The position numbers and the translations under genes are program-made. 64,000 bases of DNA, taken from NCBI RefSeq assembly GCF_014077005.1, contig NZ_JACGVC010000041.1, forward strand, positions 1 through 64,000. The letters are read 5' to 3'. This stretch comes from Colwellia sp. MB3u-45 (GTDB lineage Bacteria > Pseudomonadota > Gammaproteobacteria > Enterobacterales > Alteromonadaceae). Positions 15,992 through 26,150 of this stretch are shown piece by piece. Below the pieces are notes generated by a model. It did no database searches and was not told the origin of the DNA. It worked only from the letters and a program-made list of their open reading frames with translations. How positions within the stretch are numbered: position 1 is the first letter of the stretch; each line of letters opens with the position of its first letter.

Positions 15992-18277
15992 TTAAGCATT
16001 TTTGATTGCTGCGGCGGTAATAGGTAAATCTCGCACTCTAACACCCGTTATTTGAAAAATAGCATTGGCTATCGCCGGTGCTATCGATACTACGCCAGGT
16101 TCGCCCAAGCCGACAGGAAACTCATCGCTTTCAACAAATTCAATATCGAGCTCAGGTACGTCACTCATACGTAATGGTGAGTAGGTGTTTAAGTTGAGAT
16201 TACTCACCTGACCATTTTCTATCGGGCTTTGTTCGTGTAAGGCTAAACTTGTTCCCCAAAGCATAGAGCCTTGAACTTGCGCTAATGCACCATCAGGGTG
16301 AACAATAACACCAGCATCAACAATCATGGTGAGCTTTTTAACGGTTATTTTTCCTGAGCTAGGTTCTACATGAACCTGAGCAGCACAAGCCATCCAAGCC
16401 GGCATGGTACGTTCTTGGCCCGAACTTATCGCAACACCCATGCCTTCATTCTTAGCGAGTTTAACATCTTTGGTTTTTTGCTTAAGAATGTTGAGTACAT
16501 TCGCTAATCGCTTGGCACCACCGACACTTTCTGGTGCTTTACCGGCTTGTTTACCTAAACCATCAAGCATGGATAAGCGAAAATCAATCGGATCAGTTTT
16601 ACTTTGATGGGCAATTTCATCAATAAATGATTCTAATCCCCAAACAATCCAACCCTGCCCAACAGATCTTAACCAACCAGGCAGTATGGTTTCTTGTGCT
16701 AGGCTATTATTGACCACACGCACACGATGATTGTCCATGCTGTACCAATGATCGGCACCACTGGTAGAAAACATATCAACACGCGTTTTTTTATCTAAGC
16801 TTTCTGGCATAAATCCTGGTGCCATGGCTAAGGTTGGCCAACCGGCAGCCAGTGCATGCTCCATACCGGTAAATTTATTTTCCTGATCAAACACCGCTCG
16901 AAACGAGACGACAGACGGCGATCTGGGTTGATCAAATCGAGAGTCATCTTCACGAGTAAATACCATTTTTACTGGCTTGCCAATTGCTTTAGCGGTTAAT
17001 ACCGCAGGTATCGCATAATCGCCGAATAAACGACGACCAAAACCACCACCAAGATATTGCTGATGCATAACAACTTTGTCATCCGTTACTTGCAGCGCTT
17101 TGGCGATCGCTGGCAAGGTTAATGACTGCCATTGATTACCGGTATAAACATGCCAAAGACCATCTTTTTCTTCTACGGTGGCGTTAACCGGCTCTAAAGC
17201 GAAGTGTAAAACGGTATGCGTGCGATAAACCGCATCAATCGATTTATCGGCTTTAGTGCTTGCCGCTGAGAAATCGCCCTGATCAATAAACAATCCGCCT
17301 TCGCTCTTATCAGTAACTAAACGCTCTCCTTCTTGGAGAATATCTTGCTCACTGACCTTAGCTGTTTTACCCACTTGATAGCTAACCTTTAAGGCATCAG
17401 CCGCTTGAATTGCGCCATAATAACTATCAGCCGCGACACTAACCCAACCTTGAAGGTGGTCACTCGGGTCTTGCAAGAGATAATAACCCAAATAACCTTT
17501 GATTTTCTGGGCGGCACTGTCGTCAACATTCGTGACTTTACTGCCATATCGGGTCGGTGGAATAATCGGGCGAGCATAGACCATACCGGCCAACTCTATA
17601 TCAATACCATAAACGGCTGAGCCATTAGTTTTAGCGGGAATATCAAGCGCTAAGGCCGGTTTTCCTACTAAGCTTCTTTTACTTGCAGGTTTTAACGGTA
17701 AAGCGCTAATCTCTTCTGGTGTAAAGGCACGATTAAAATGGCCTTTGGCAACAATGTCACCAAAACTAATTGAGCGATCTTGATAAAGTACCGCGCCATT
17801 TTCTACGCTACATTGCTCTGCAGGGCAATTTAAGATTTTCGCTGCCGCTTCTATTAAGGCTATACGCCCTGCAGCACCCGCTTGAGACATGGGCTTAAAT
17901 GTTTGAAAAACTGACCATGAACCACCCGTGACCATATAACCCCATTTAGGATCGGTGTCGACATGCGTGATGGAGACTTTAGACCAATCAGCCCCTAGTT
18001 CATCAGCAACAACGCGTGCTAGTGCAGTGCCAATATGTTGGCCCATTTCTGCCTTAGCAATATTAATGTTCACTTCACCTAATGGGTTAATTTCAAACCA
18101 AACCGTTGGGGAAAATAATTTATTTTTCAGGGTTTCTTGAGGACTGTCACCTAAGCCTACTGCGCCAACTAAGGGGGCAAAAGCCATTAACAGCGAACCA
18201 CTGACCGAACCTACTAAAAATCGACGTCGAGATAAGCTGACATTATTTTTTGCATCTTTAATATTTTTCATTGCCAT
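15992..18277 (-). CDS. Molybdopterin-binding large subunit, xanthine dehydrogenase family (isoquinoline oxidoreductase IorB type), copy 1
   Basis: Catalytic subunit of a periplasm-exported molybdenum hydroxylase that oxidises an aldehyde or N-heterocycle with water as oxygen source. The N-terminus carries a twin-arginine signal (SRRRFLVGS near residue 16), as in other two-subunit IorAB-type enzymes. Cofactor-binding segments include GGGFGRRLFGDY, a QTFKPMSQAGAAGR loop, PGWLRSVGQGW and the C-terminal GLGEPGVVSIAPAIANAIF with the active-site Glu in GEPG. It is 761 residues. It starts six bases after the iron-sulfur subunit stop, so the two are co-transcribed. There is no FAD subunit, so electrons probably leave through a cytochrome. 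The substrate is unknown. A second, diverged copy lies at 36570-38825. Confidence 0.88.
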   Translation of the reverse strand: MAMKNIKDAKNNVSLSRRRFLVGSVSGSLLMAFAPLVGAVGLGDSPQETLKNKLFSPTVWFEINPLGEVNINIAKAEMGQHIGTALARVVADELGADWSKVSITHVDTDPKWGYMVTGGSWSVFQTFKPMSQAGAAGRIALIEAAAKILNCPAEQCSVENGAVLYQDRSISFGDIVAKGHFNRAFTPEEISALPLKPASKRSLVGKPALALDIPAKTNGSAVYGIDIELAGMVYARPIIPPTRYGSKVTNVDDSAAQKIKGYLGYYLLQDPSDHLQGWVSVAADSYYGAIQAADALKVSYQVGKTAKVSEQDILQEGERLVTDKSEGGLFIDQGDFSAASTKADKSIDAVYRTHTVLHFALEPVNATVEEKDGLWHVYTGNQWQSLTLPAIAKALQVTDDKVVMHQQYLGGGFGRRLFGDYAIPAVLTAKAIGKPVKMVFTREDDSRFDQPRSPSVVSFRAVFDQENKFTGMEHALAAGWPTLAMAPGFMPESLDKKTRVDMFSTSGADHWYSMDNHRVRVVNNSLAQETILPGWLRSVGQGWIVWGLESFIDEIAHQSKTDPIDFRLSMLDGLGKQAGKAPESVGGAKRLANVLNILKQKTKDVKLAKNEGMGVAISSGQERTMPAWMACAAQVHVEPSSGKITVKKLTMIVDAGVIVHPDGALAQVQGSMLWGTSLALHEQSPIENGQVSNLNLNTYSPLRMSDVPELDIEFVESDEFPVGLGEPGVVSIAPAIANAIFQITGVRVRDLPITAAAIKNA

Positions 18278-18283
18278 ACGCCT

Positions 18284-18778
18284 TTATGATTGTTGCGTTG
18301 AAGAGCTAGGATCAAAAGTTTGCACATCGGCTGACATCACACCGGCCGCATTTTTAATCGCACTTTTAATGCGTACGTAAGCCATACAGCGACATAAATT
18401 TCCGCTCATGTGATCGACAATTTCTTGGTCACTCGGTGACGAATTACTGGCTAATAAAGTAGCGGCTTGCATAATTTGTCCCGACTGGCAGTAGCCACAT
18501 TGCGGCACCTGTTCATCAATCCATGTTTGTTGTAATGGATGTTTGTTTTCTAAACCTTCAATCGTGGTGATATTTTTATTTTCTGCGGCTATTAATGGAA
18601 AAGAGCATGTTCTGACTGGTGCACCGTCAATATGTACGGTACAAGCACCACACAGACCAATACCACAACCAAACTTTGTGCCTTTAAAACCAAATTCATC
18701 ACGGATAACCCATAATAATGGTGTGTTTACATCAGCAGCAGAGGAAACCTTGTTCCCATTTAACTTGAATACAATCAT
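18284..18778 (-). CDS. [2Fe-2S] small subunit of molybdenum hydroxylase (IorA type), copy 1
   Basis: Electron-transfer subunit with two [2Fe-2S] clusters. The plant-ferredoxin-type cluster is bound by [16 protein letters not shown] and a later Cys in RTCSFP. The second cluster is bound by [10 protein letters not shown] together with GNLCRCMAY. At 164 residues it is the usual length. I chose the ATG at 18778 because GGAG lies eight bases upstream; an earlier TTG overlaps that site. The C-terminus has an extra ~20-residue Ser/Thr-rich tail compared with copy 2. It has no signal peptide and is probably exported as a complex through the large subunit's twin-arginine signal. Confidence 0.92.
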   Translation of the reverse strand: MIVFKLNGNKVSSAADVNTPLLWVIRDEFGFKGTKFGCGIGLCGACTVHIDGAPVRTCSFPLIAAENKNITTIEGLENKHPLQQTWIDEQVPQCGYCQSGQIMQAATLLASNSSPSDQEIVDHMSGNLCRCMAYVRIKSAIKNAAGVMSADVQTFDPSSSTQQS

Positions 18779-19033
18779 AGCTTTCTCTCCCAAAATTGAG
18801 TTGAAACATTAACAACTCATCAATTTATTAAGTACGCCACTTATGGCAGTGGCTAATTATTTATCTAAACGTGCTTGGCACTGACTGAGATTAATAAAGC
18901 GATGTTTTCAAGGAACTGATCTCCCAAAACAAAGCCAGCGATTAACATGGCACTGACAACGCCGTTTTATCATCTACTGTATAACGCTAAGTTTAACACT
19001 TTCTATTGATGGCTTTTTATTAAACTGCCAAAG

Positions 19034-19702
19034 CTAGGCATAATCGTAGGTGCCACCCGATTTTAAGGCTTTTTGATACCCTGCTCGAGCCTGAAAACGT
19101 TTAACGTAGGCAATAATTTTTGGATAATCTTGGTCAACTGTCTTCCTTGCTGCCCATGCTTCTAAAGGAAAACTCATTTGAATGTCAGCGCCTGATAGCT
19201 GATCGCCAGCAAACCATTCATTATCAGTTAAATGGTGCTCGATTAACGCTAAATTAGCCGTGATATTGGGCCCAACATAGCCCGCCATGACTTTTTGCAT
19301 AATGGCTTTAGCTATGTATTTAACAAAAAATGGTTTCGACCTTTGCACTGCCTTTTCTAAAATGAGTTTCAACAATAATTGCTGCATCATAGTACCTTCA
19401 GCAAAATGTAACCAGTATAGATACTGGCGATGTGCTTCAGTTTTAGTCTCAGGAATGAAGTTACCTTCACCATAAGTTTGAGCAAGATATTCAATAATCG
19501 CTCCAGATTCTGCCACAGTAATGTCACCATCGGTAATGACTGGAGACTTACCCAAAGGATGTATTTTTTTAAGACTAGCAGGCGCTAGATTAGTCTTGAG
19601 ATCACGTTGATATTGTTTTACTTCATAAGGTACGCCAAGCTCTTCCAAAGCCCAAAGAACCCGTTGAGACCGAGAATTATTTAAGTGATGTACAACAACC
19701 AT
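19034..19702 (-). CDS. Glutathione S-transferase
   Basis: Cytoplasmic enzyme that conjugates glutathione to electrophiles or acts as a peroxidase. The N-terminal thioredoxin-like domain (1-80) has NNSRSQRVLWALEELG, with a likely catalytic Ser, and the glutathione-binding ESGAIIEYLAQTYG. The C-terminal helical domain (90-222) has NEWFAGDQLSGADIQMSFPLEA, the conserved N-capping motif. It is 222 residues. I chose the ATG at 19702 because GGAG sits six bases upstream; an earlier TTG overlaps that site. It is divergent from an AraC-family regulator that may control it. The substrate is unknown. Confidence 0.9.
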   Translation of the reverse strand: MVVVHHLNNSRSQRVLWALEELGVPYEVKQYQRDLKTNLAPASLKKIHPLGKSPVITDGDITVAESGAIIEYLAQTYGEGNFIPETKTEAHRQYLYWLHFAEGTMMQQLLLKLILEKAVQRSKPFFVKYIAKAIMQKVMAGYVGPNITANLALIEHHLTDNEWFAGDQLSGADIQMSFPLEAWAARKTVDQDYPKIIAYVKRFQARAGYQKALKSGGTYDYA

Positions 19703-19895
19703 AGTTTTCTCCAATAAGATAAAATATCAACTAAGCTATTGCCATTCGATTGCCAGAGTTAAGTATTTACCTTGGCAAGCCATTTTTGATGGCCACAACT
19801 TAGGGCACAATAGTGCAAGTATGTGTTATTTTAGTATCTTTATTGCTTGCTGTCGCATAGGATTGAACCCTATAACTATACTATTGGACTATTTT

Positions 19896-20747
19896 ATGCT
19901 TTGGGCTTCCAGTGTTGTATTACAGCATGATATCGAGCAACACCACCATAACCTGCATGAGTTTGTTGTCTGTTTACAAGGCAGTGTAAACATTAGCATT
20001 AATGACGAGGTGCATCACTTTTCAGCTGGACACTCTATTTTTATCCCCGCTAAATATCCACATACCATTGCTATTGATAAGCAAAACGCTACCAAGTTAC
20101 TCTTTGTCTGCATTAATCCACCGTCATTTGATACTTTGTCAAACCCTACTAATCGCCTGTTTTTAAATACGTTATCTGAAGGTGGATTTTTAATAAACAA
20201 TAACCAAGTTAACACTGATGACAGCACTGAGGAAATGCAAAAGATTGCCCATGAAATCGAAGCATCCCCTGATTCCAGCTCGCTACTGCATGCCAGTTTA
20301 AAAGAGAATTTATACTTGCGGTTATTGCTTATTCATATGAGTAGTGCCGGTTATGAACAAAAAACAAGTGCGCAATCATCGCTGCGAATGACTAAAGCGC
20401 AGAATTGGATTCATGACAACTATGCCATGGATATCACGCTGGAAATGGTGGCAAATCAAGTTAACATATCGAGAAGTCATTTTGCGCGTCAATTTCGTCA
20501 GCACACAGGATTCAGTGTCATTGAATATCTCCTCAAGGTGCGCTGCGATGCAGTGGCTAAATTACTTGCAAGCTCAGACACAGATATAACCGCAGTAGCA
20601 TTCGCTACAGGCTTTAGTAATTTAAGCCATTTATACCGACACTTTAAACGCCGCTATGGCATAACTCCTGGCGCTTTTCGGCAGATGATTAAAAATCAAG
20701 GAGCCACACTAACAACGCCACCCAATGAAGAAATGCGAAAAGTGTAA
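19896..20747 (+). CDS. AraC-family transcriptional regulator with cupin sensor domain
   Basis: DNA-binding regulator of about 283 residues. The N-terminal half is a cupin-like sensor (HHHNLHEFVVCLQGSV, then HHFSAGHSIFIPAKYPHT). The C-terminal ~100 residues form the double helix-turn-helix, seen as ITLEMVANQVNISRSHFARQFRQHTGFS and DITAVAFATGFSNLSHLYRHFKRRYG. The start is uncertain: the ATG at 19896 begins directly at the cupin fold, while an in-frame ATG at 19821 would add 25 hydrophobic residues untypical of the family. Divergent transcription suggests control of the neighbouring GST gene; the ligand is unknown. Confidence 0.85.
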   Translation: MLWASSVVLQHDIEQHHHNLHEFVVCLQGSVNISINDEVHHFSAGHSIFIPAKYPHTIAIDKQNATKLLFVCINPPSFDTLSNPTNRLFLNTLSEGGFLINNNQVNTDDSTEEMQKIAHEIEASPDSSSLLHASLKENLYLRLLLIHMSSAGYEQKTSAQSSLRMTKAQNWIHDNYAMDITLEMVANQVNISRSHFARQFRQHTGFSVIEYLLKVRCDAVAKLLASSDTDITAVAFATGFSNLSHLYRHFKRRYGITPGAFRQMIKNQGATLTTPPNEEMRKV

Positions 20748-20856
20748 ACTAAATTTAGTAACTAATACCTGCTCAGCCTTAAGGCAATTTAGCTGCCATA
20801 GGTACAAAAAATTAGCGACAAAAATATTCTGCTGCTGATATTTTTTTGGCCCATCG

Positions 20857-20971
20857 TATGAATGGCCCGCTTAACGGTTGACAGACTAAAGTCTGACCTA
20901 CAAAAAATAACCCAACGTTATATGAATGGCCCGCTTAATGGATGACGGACTAAAGTGCGACCTACAAAAAA
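20857..20971. repeat. Tandem pair of 51-bp REP-like elements
   Basis: Two copies (20857-20907 and 20921-20971) start 64 bases apart and are nearly identical, both opening TATGAATGGCCCGCTTAA and ending GACCTACAAAAAA. Copy 1 contains the palindrome CAGACTAAAGTCTG; copy 2 has a damaged version. Elements with a core resembling GGACTAAAGTCCGACCTAC are common in intergenic DNA of marine gammaproteobacteria. Confidence 0.7.
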
Positions 20972-21100
20972 CTTACTCTGCGCTACATGCTCTCCTATAA
21001 AAGAAATTGTGGCTAACATACTCATTTGCTTTGTAATCCTTTAAATATTTTACTTTATAGCCTAGCAACAATCTTGCGAAAAAAAGCCTAAAAGTTGCAT

Positions 21101-21132
21101 AAAAAAAGCTCTTACCTAAGTAAGAGCTTTTT
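21101..21132. terminator. Bidirectional terminator between AraC and TonB-receptor genes
   Basis: AAAAAGCTCTTAC and GTAAGAGCTTTTT form a perfect 13-base stem with a CTAA loop, flanked by A and T runs, so it can act in both directions. Confidence 0.85.
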
Positions 21133-21177
21133 AACAATTTTAAATACTTTTATATATGGTTACATACTAAGTGTTAT

Positions 21178-23799
21178 TTAAAATTTGTAGCTTGCTTTAA
21201 CGTAGACAAAACGGCCTTGGCTATTGTGTGTACCACTGACGAAGCCCGTAAAATCATGATAAGAAAACGGAGGTTCTTCATTAAACAAGTTGGTGGCACC
21301 AATACTTAAAGTGGTATCTTTAATGCCGATATAATTCACTGTGGTGTCAACCGTTGTCAATGAATCTATATCATTCATACCTTCAGCAGCTACTGCAGCA
21401 TCTTGTTTGAATTCGCCAACATAGTTAACCGCCATACTTGCGTTCCAGTCACCTTGTACCCAAACCGTATTGAATGACCAACGTACTTCAGGTTGTTCAA
21501 AGTCACCTTCTTGAGTATCAATGCGCATAGAGCCATCAGCATTCGGGCGAGCATCTTCATAAGATAAAACGTAATTTAGCGCATAGGTAAATCTGAAATC
21601 ACCCATATCAGTTTCTAAGCCGTAATTAGCTTCAACGTCTAAGCCTGATGTGGTGATATTACCAATATTTTCATATTGATCAAAAATACGTACTACTTCA
21701 CCCGGATCGCCAGCAACACTTGACGGTAAACGCTCAACTACAGAGGGATCGTTACCCAAGGTACTAAATTTAAACTGCGTATCTTTCGTGATAACATTTT
21801 CGATATCATAATCATAATAATCTACTGAAAAATCCATGTTATCAGCTAGTTCATAGATTAAACCTAAGTTATAGCTTTTAGACTCTTCAGGGCCTAAATC
21901 ATCATTACCTGACAGTACTGCGGTATATTCTTGTGGCTCACAAGCTTTATTAACATTACCAACAGCAGCACAACGTACCGAATCAACTAAGTTAGGCGAT
22001 TCATCTGTGTTGCCTAAACCAATTTGATGCAATGACGGTGCTCTAAACGCCGTACCGTATGAACCACGTAGTGATAATGAATCAGTTGTTTGCCAAATAA
22101 AGGCTACTTTGGGATCGGTAGTGGTACCAAAATCGCTGTAATCTTCATGACGTACCGCCACCTGTACTTCTAAATTATCAAGTACTGGAATAGCTAACTC
22201 AGCAAAAATAGAGGTATTGTCACGAGAACCGTTAGCTTGGGTTGCTTCCGTACCGAAAACTTCACCACGCAAGAATTGATCATCAGGGTTGTCGCTAATG
22301 CTCTCTTCTCTGTATTCAACACCTACCGCTAAACCAAGATCGCCATGTGCCATTTCCATTAATGAACCACTGATTTTACCATCAAATGACTTACTGGTTG
22401 ATTTACCAATACGTGTGGTAGTAGTTTCAATAAAGTCTAATGATTCTTGACTGTTACTTGAGGGTTCAAACGGGTTCCATAAACCACTGTCAATCGCTTC
22501 TTGCGTACGACGAGAATTAGGGAAGCCATTTACGCCACGCTCTGTCGATTCACTTTTAATGTAGTTATAAGCAACTTCCCAGCTCCAATCTTTAATCTCG
22601 CCTTGTAGACCAATAATTGAGCGATAATAATTTGAGGTAACACGTTTTTCACGATTGCCAATATCGAGCATACGTCGACGCATGGTTAAATCTTGCTGAT
22701 AAAACTCATGAGTCGGTAGGTTGGCAAAAGGGTGGTTAACGTTGTCTCCCGCCATAAATAACTCGTTAAAGCTTGGGCTACCAGCACCACGAATAGTGGT
22801 TTTTGAATGTTGACCGTTTAATTCAGCAAAGCCACGTAAATTGTCATTAATTTCGTACTTACCTAAATAAATAAAGCTAGCACGTTCAGTAGCAGGAACT
22901 GAGGTCATTACTGGCGCGTAGTCATAACGACAAAGATTACCCACAATATCTGCTTCAGCACAAACATCATTACCAAAGGTATCAGGCAAACGATTAGTTG
23001 AGTCACTCGCTAAAGCAATAGTGCCTGGGAACCCTGATGAACTTCTAAAGTCAGTGGCGAACGGGTCGTTAGGTCTTAAAGCTTTTTGGTTAGCTGATTT
23101 TGAATAATCTCGATCAGCATAAAGAATTTCTTCGCGGTCAAAGTAATCTAAAGCAAAAGTGTGGCTGCTTTTTTCTGTTGAGCTGCCCCAAACAATACTA
23201 AGGTTTTTTTCTTTACCACCGCCATCAGCGGTGTCACCAAGTTTGGCTGAAATCTCAGCACCTTCAACATCATCTCTTAAGATAATATTGATAACGCCGG
23301 CGACAGCATCAGAGCCATAAGTGGCTGAGGCACCATCTTTTAGAATATCAACGCGTTTAATAGCCGCTAATGGAATATTATTGATATCAACAAAGGCGGT
23401 ATCAATATTATTAGCAAATGGTGACACAGAAACGCGTCTGCCGTTCACTAATATTAATGTTGAGTCAGCACCCAAACCACGTAATGAAACACTTGAACCA
23501 CCATTGCTGGTATTGTCACTGCTGTTTCCTTGTGTTGAAAAAGTGCCTTGTCCTGCCATAGGTAATTTGGTAAAAAGGCCAATAAGGTCAGTCACACCAC
23601 TATTGGCAATATCTTCAGCACTGAGTGATGTTAATGGAGATGGTCCTTCCATGTCCGTTCTCTGAATGTGAGAACCGGTAACTTGTATTCTTTCTACACT
23701 GTCTTTTTCTGCCGCAACGGCAAGATAACTTTGTGAAGCAAATAATGCGGCGGTAATACTGAGAGCAAGTACGTGTTTACGATTATTTAAGACTGTCAT
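21178..23799 (-). CDS. TonB-dependent outer-membrane receptor
   Basis: Outer-membrane gated channel that imports a large nutrient using TonB energy. It is 873 residues with a signal peptide ending AVAA (near 30), a TonB-box-like VERIQVTGS, a plug domain to ~175 (LRGLGADSTLILVNGRRV, RVDILKDGASATYGSDAVAGVINII) and a beta-barrel ending in the aromatic signature YKF. The segment GSYGTAFRAPSLHQIG is typical of the branch often linked to peptides, oligosaccharides or other non-siderophore nutrients. The ligand cannot be read from sequence. No inner-membrane partner lies next to it, and it appears monocistronic between terminators. Confidence 0.92.
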   Translation of the reverse strand: MTVLNNRKHVLALSITAALFASQSYLAVAAEKDSVERIQVTGSHIQRTDMEGPSPLTSLSAEDIANSGVTDLIGLFTKLPMAGQGTFSTQGNSSDNTSNGGSSVSLRGLGADSTLILVNGRRVSVSPFANNIDTAFVDINNIPLAAIKRVDILKDGASATYGSDAVAGVINIILRDDVEGAEISAKLGDTADGGGKEKNLSIVWGSSTEKSSHTFALDYFDREEILYADRDYSKSANQKALRPNDPFATDFRSSSGFPGTIALASDSTNRLPDTFGNDVCAEADIVGNLCRYDYAPVMTSVPATERASFIYLGKYEINDNLRGFAELNGQHSKTTIRGAGSPSFNELFMAGDNVNHPFANLPTHEFYQQDLTMRRRMLDIGNREKRVTSNYYRSIIGLQGEIKDWSWEVAYNYIKSESTERGVNGFPNSRRTQEAIDSGLWNPFEPSSNSQESLDFIETTTTRIGKSTSKSFDGKISGSLMEMAHGDLGLAVGVEYREESISDNPDDQFLRGEVFGTEATQANGSRDNTSIFAELAIPVLDNLEVQVAVRHEDYSDFGTTTDPKVAFIWQTTDSLSLRGSYGTAFRAPSLHQIGLGNTDESPNLVDSVRCAAVGNVNKACEPQEYTAVLSGNDDLGPEESKSYNLGLIYELADNMDFSVDYYDYDIENVITKDTQFKFSTLGNDPSVVERLPSSVAGDPGEVVRIFDQYENIGNITTSGLDVEANYGLETDMGDFRFTYALNYVLSYEDARPNADGSMRIDTQEGDFEQPEVRWSFNTVWVQGDWNASMAVNYVGEFKQDAAVAAEGMNDIDSLTTVDTTVNYIGIKDTTLSIGATNLFNEEPPFSYHDFTGFVSGTHNSQGRFVYVKASYKF

Positions 23800-24369
23800 G
23801 TTTCCTTCCTTTTTGTGCTTTTATAATTGTTGGTGTTTTATTATATTTTTTCATTAAAATACTATTTAACTAAGACAAATTAGCAGCTTTTTGGCACAAA
23901 TAAAACTTGGTTTTAACAGGTAAGTCCACATGAAACTTAACTTAAATGTAAAGTTATGTTACCAATGGTCATTTAACTACGAGAAATGTCGGACCTTTAC
24001 CTAATAATGAATAGCAATCGATAATAAGATTTAATTTATCTGCAGTTTAACCGTAAGGTTTTATAAACTAATTTAAGCTCTTACCAGTAAAACAGCATGG
24101 CTATCTTGCCAATACATTATTATTTCATTCATACTAAAGGCTTTTCTTTACATTAAAAAACATCAAGTTAATGACAACTCACCACCTTGGTCGTATCGTT
24201 TTAAATAGCCATATTAGCTAATAACTCAACCGTAGATCCCAAGATAAATAGCGGCACTTAACGGTTAATCATATTCGTGAACAGATAAATTTTATGGGTT
24301 GAGTCGGCTGGTAGTTATTTCATCACTGTTACAACTAGCTTAGCTTTTAAATGCTTAAAAATCTTTACT

Positions 24370-24418
24370 ACCTAAAAATCAACCTAAAAATGAACATAAA
24401 AAATGAACATAAAAAAAT
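24370..24418. repeat. Imperfect 12-13 bp tandem repeat
   Basis: Units of the form ACCTAAAAATGA or ACATAAAAAATGA repeat about four times and run into the aceA terminator stem. Confidence 0.5.
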
Positions 24419-24444
24419 CCGATGAAAGCTATTCATCGGATTTT
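24414..24444. terminator. Terminator after aceA
   Basis: AAAATCCGATGAA and TTCATCGGATTTT form a perfect 13-base stem with a five-base loop; a T-run follows on the minus strand. Confidence 0.85.
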
Positions 24445-24566
24445 GGTTTTCTTGCCAACGTTCAAGCTAAATCTGCTTCAATTGTTGGCATTACTGCTTA
24501 AAGGCAGTGTTTTTTTCACTGCAGTTGGCTGTGTTTTTACCAGCCAACTATTATGCTAATCTGCAA

Positions 24567-26150
24567 TTAAAACTGGTTAGAAGTGTTATTAGCGCCACCG
24601 GCTTTAAGCGCATTTTCACCTGCGAAGTATTCTTTGTGATCATCGCCCATATCAGAACCTGACATGTTTTGATGTTTAACACAGGCGATACCTTGACGAA
24701 TTTCTTTACGCTGAACACCTTCAACATAACCCAGCATACCTGCATCACCGAAGTATTCTTTCGCAAGGTTATCGGTAGATAACGCCGCGGTATGGTAAGT
24801 AGGTAGTGTAATTAAATGATGGAAAATACCCGCTTCACGTGAAGTCTCCGCTTGGAAACTACGGATTTTGTCATCGGCAGCAACCGCTAACTCAGTGGTA
24901 TCATAATCAACATGCATTAAATCAGCACGAACATAGTTAGATACGTCTTCACCAGCCGCTACCATGGCGTCAAAGGCTTGCTGACGGAAGTTTAATGTCC
25001 AGTTAAATGATGGGCTGTTGTTGTAAACCAGCTTAGCATTTGGAATTTCTTTGCGTACTTCGTTCATCATTGCCGTGATGTCAGCAACGTTTGGTGTTGC
25101 CGTTTCAATCCAAAGTAAGTCAGCGCCCGCTTTAATCGCTTCGATGCTGTCAAATACACAACGCTCTTCACCGGTACCTTGACGAAACTGGTATAAACCA
25201 GAAGGTAAACGCTTAGGACGAACTAGCTTACCGTTACGGTTGAAACATACATCACCTTCAGCCATATCGCTTACGTCAATTTCTTCAACGTCTAGGAAAG
25301 AGTTATATATGTCACCTTGATCGCCAGGCTCTTTAACAACGGCGATTTCTTTAGTCAGGCCAGCACCTTCAGAGTCTGTACGTGAAACGATAATACCGTT
25401 GTCTATACCTAGTTCTAGGAAAGCATGACGTAATGCACGAATTTTAGAATGAAAATCTGCATGAGGAACCGTTACTTTACCGTCTTGATGTCCACATTGC
25501 TTTTCATCAGCCACTTGGTTTTCAATTTGAAGTGCACATGCACCAGCTTCGATCATTTGCTTAGCCATGATGTAAGTCGCTTCAGCGTTACCAAAACCTG
25601 CATCGATATCAGCAATAATTGGCACAACATGTGTTACGTGGTTATCAATTTGGTCTTGGATAGCCGCTTTGTCGCCTTCGCTTGCTGCGTCTAGGTCACG
25701 GAAAAGACCGCCTAGTTCACGGGCATCAGCTTGACGTAAAAAAGTGTAAAGCTCTGCAACTAAAGCAGCTACTGAAGTTTTTTCGTGCATAGATTGATCA
25801 GGAAGAGGACCAAATTCACTGCGAAGTGCAGCAACCATCCAACCCGAAAGATATAAGTAACGACGGTCTGTTTTACCCGCAAAATGTTTCTTGATAGAAA
25901 TCATTTTCTGTTGGCCAATAAAACCATGCCAACAACCTAAAGATTGGGTGTACTTAGAACTATCAGCGTCGTAAGCTGCCATATCAGCACGCATAATGTT
26001 TGCAGTATACTGAGCAATGTCTAAACCTGTTTTAAATTTGTTCTGCGCTCGCATACGGGCTACTGATTCAGGATTAATGGCATTCCATGAACTGCCAGCT
26101 TTTTCTTTAATTGCTTGAACTGCTTCGATTGCACTTTGATAATTAGACAT
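24567..26150 (-). CDS. aceA: Isocitrate lyase, long form
   Basis: Splits isocitrate into succinate and glyoxylate, the first step of the glyoxylate shunt. At 527 residues it belongs to the longer bacterial form rather than the ~434-residue E. coli type. Visible motifs are IIADIDAGFGNAEATY (metal and substrate site), the catalytic-loop KQCGHQDGKV (near residue 218), SRTDSEGAG and VYNNSPSFNW. The TDSEGAG segment and the spacing agree with the Pseudomonas/Colwellia type. The start has an upstream purine-rich site. It is divergent from a LysR-type gene that may regulate it, and malate synthase G lies nearby. Confidence 0.95.
   Translation of the reverse strand: MSNYQSAIEAVQAIKEKAGSSWNAINPESVARMRAQNKFKTGLDIAQYTANIMRADMAAYDADSSKYTQSLGCWHGFIGQQKMISIKKHFAGKTDRRYLYLSGWMVAALRSEFGPLPDQSMHEKTSVAALVAELYTFLRQADARELGGLFRDLDAASEGDKAAIQDQIDNHVTHVVPIIADIDAGFGNAEATYIMAKQMIEAGACALQIENQVADEKQCGHQDGKVTVPHADFHSKIRALRHAFLELGIDNGIIVSRTDSEGAGLTKEIAVVKEPGDQGDIYNSFLDVEEIDVSDMAEGDVCFNRNGKLVRPKRLPSGLYQFRQGTGEERCVFDSIEAIKAGADLLWIETATPNVADITAMMNEVRKEIPNAKLVYNNSPSFNWTLNFRQQAFDAMVAAGEDVSNYVRADLMHVDYDTTELAVAADDKIRSFQAETSREAGIFHHLITLPTYHTAALSTDNLAKEYFGDAGMLGYVEGVQRKEIRQGIACVKHQNMSGSDMGDDHKEYFAGENALKAGGANNTSNQF

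Larger units (their letters stand above)
20748..21177. other. Intergenic region holding a tandem REP-like pair and a terminator
   Basis: It lies between the convergent AraC and TonB-receptor genes. It contains the repeat pair at 20857-20971 and the terminator at 21101-21132, and no gene. Confidence 0.6.
23800..24566. other. Intergenic region between TonB-receptor and aceA genes
   Basis: It contains no gene. The features seen are a short imperfect tandem repeat (24370-24418), the aceA terminator (24414-24444) and AT-rich sequence upstream of the receptor gene, where its promoter should lie. Confidence 0.5.
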
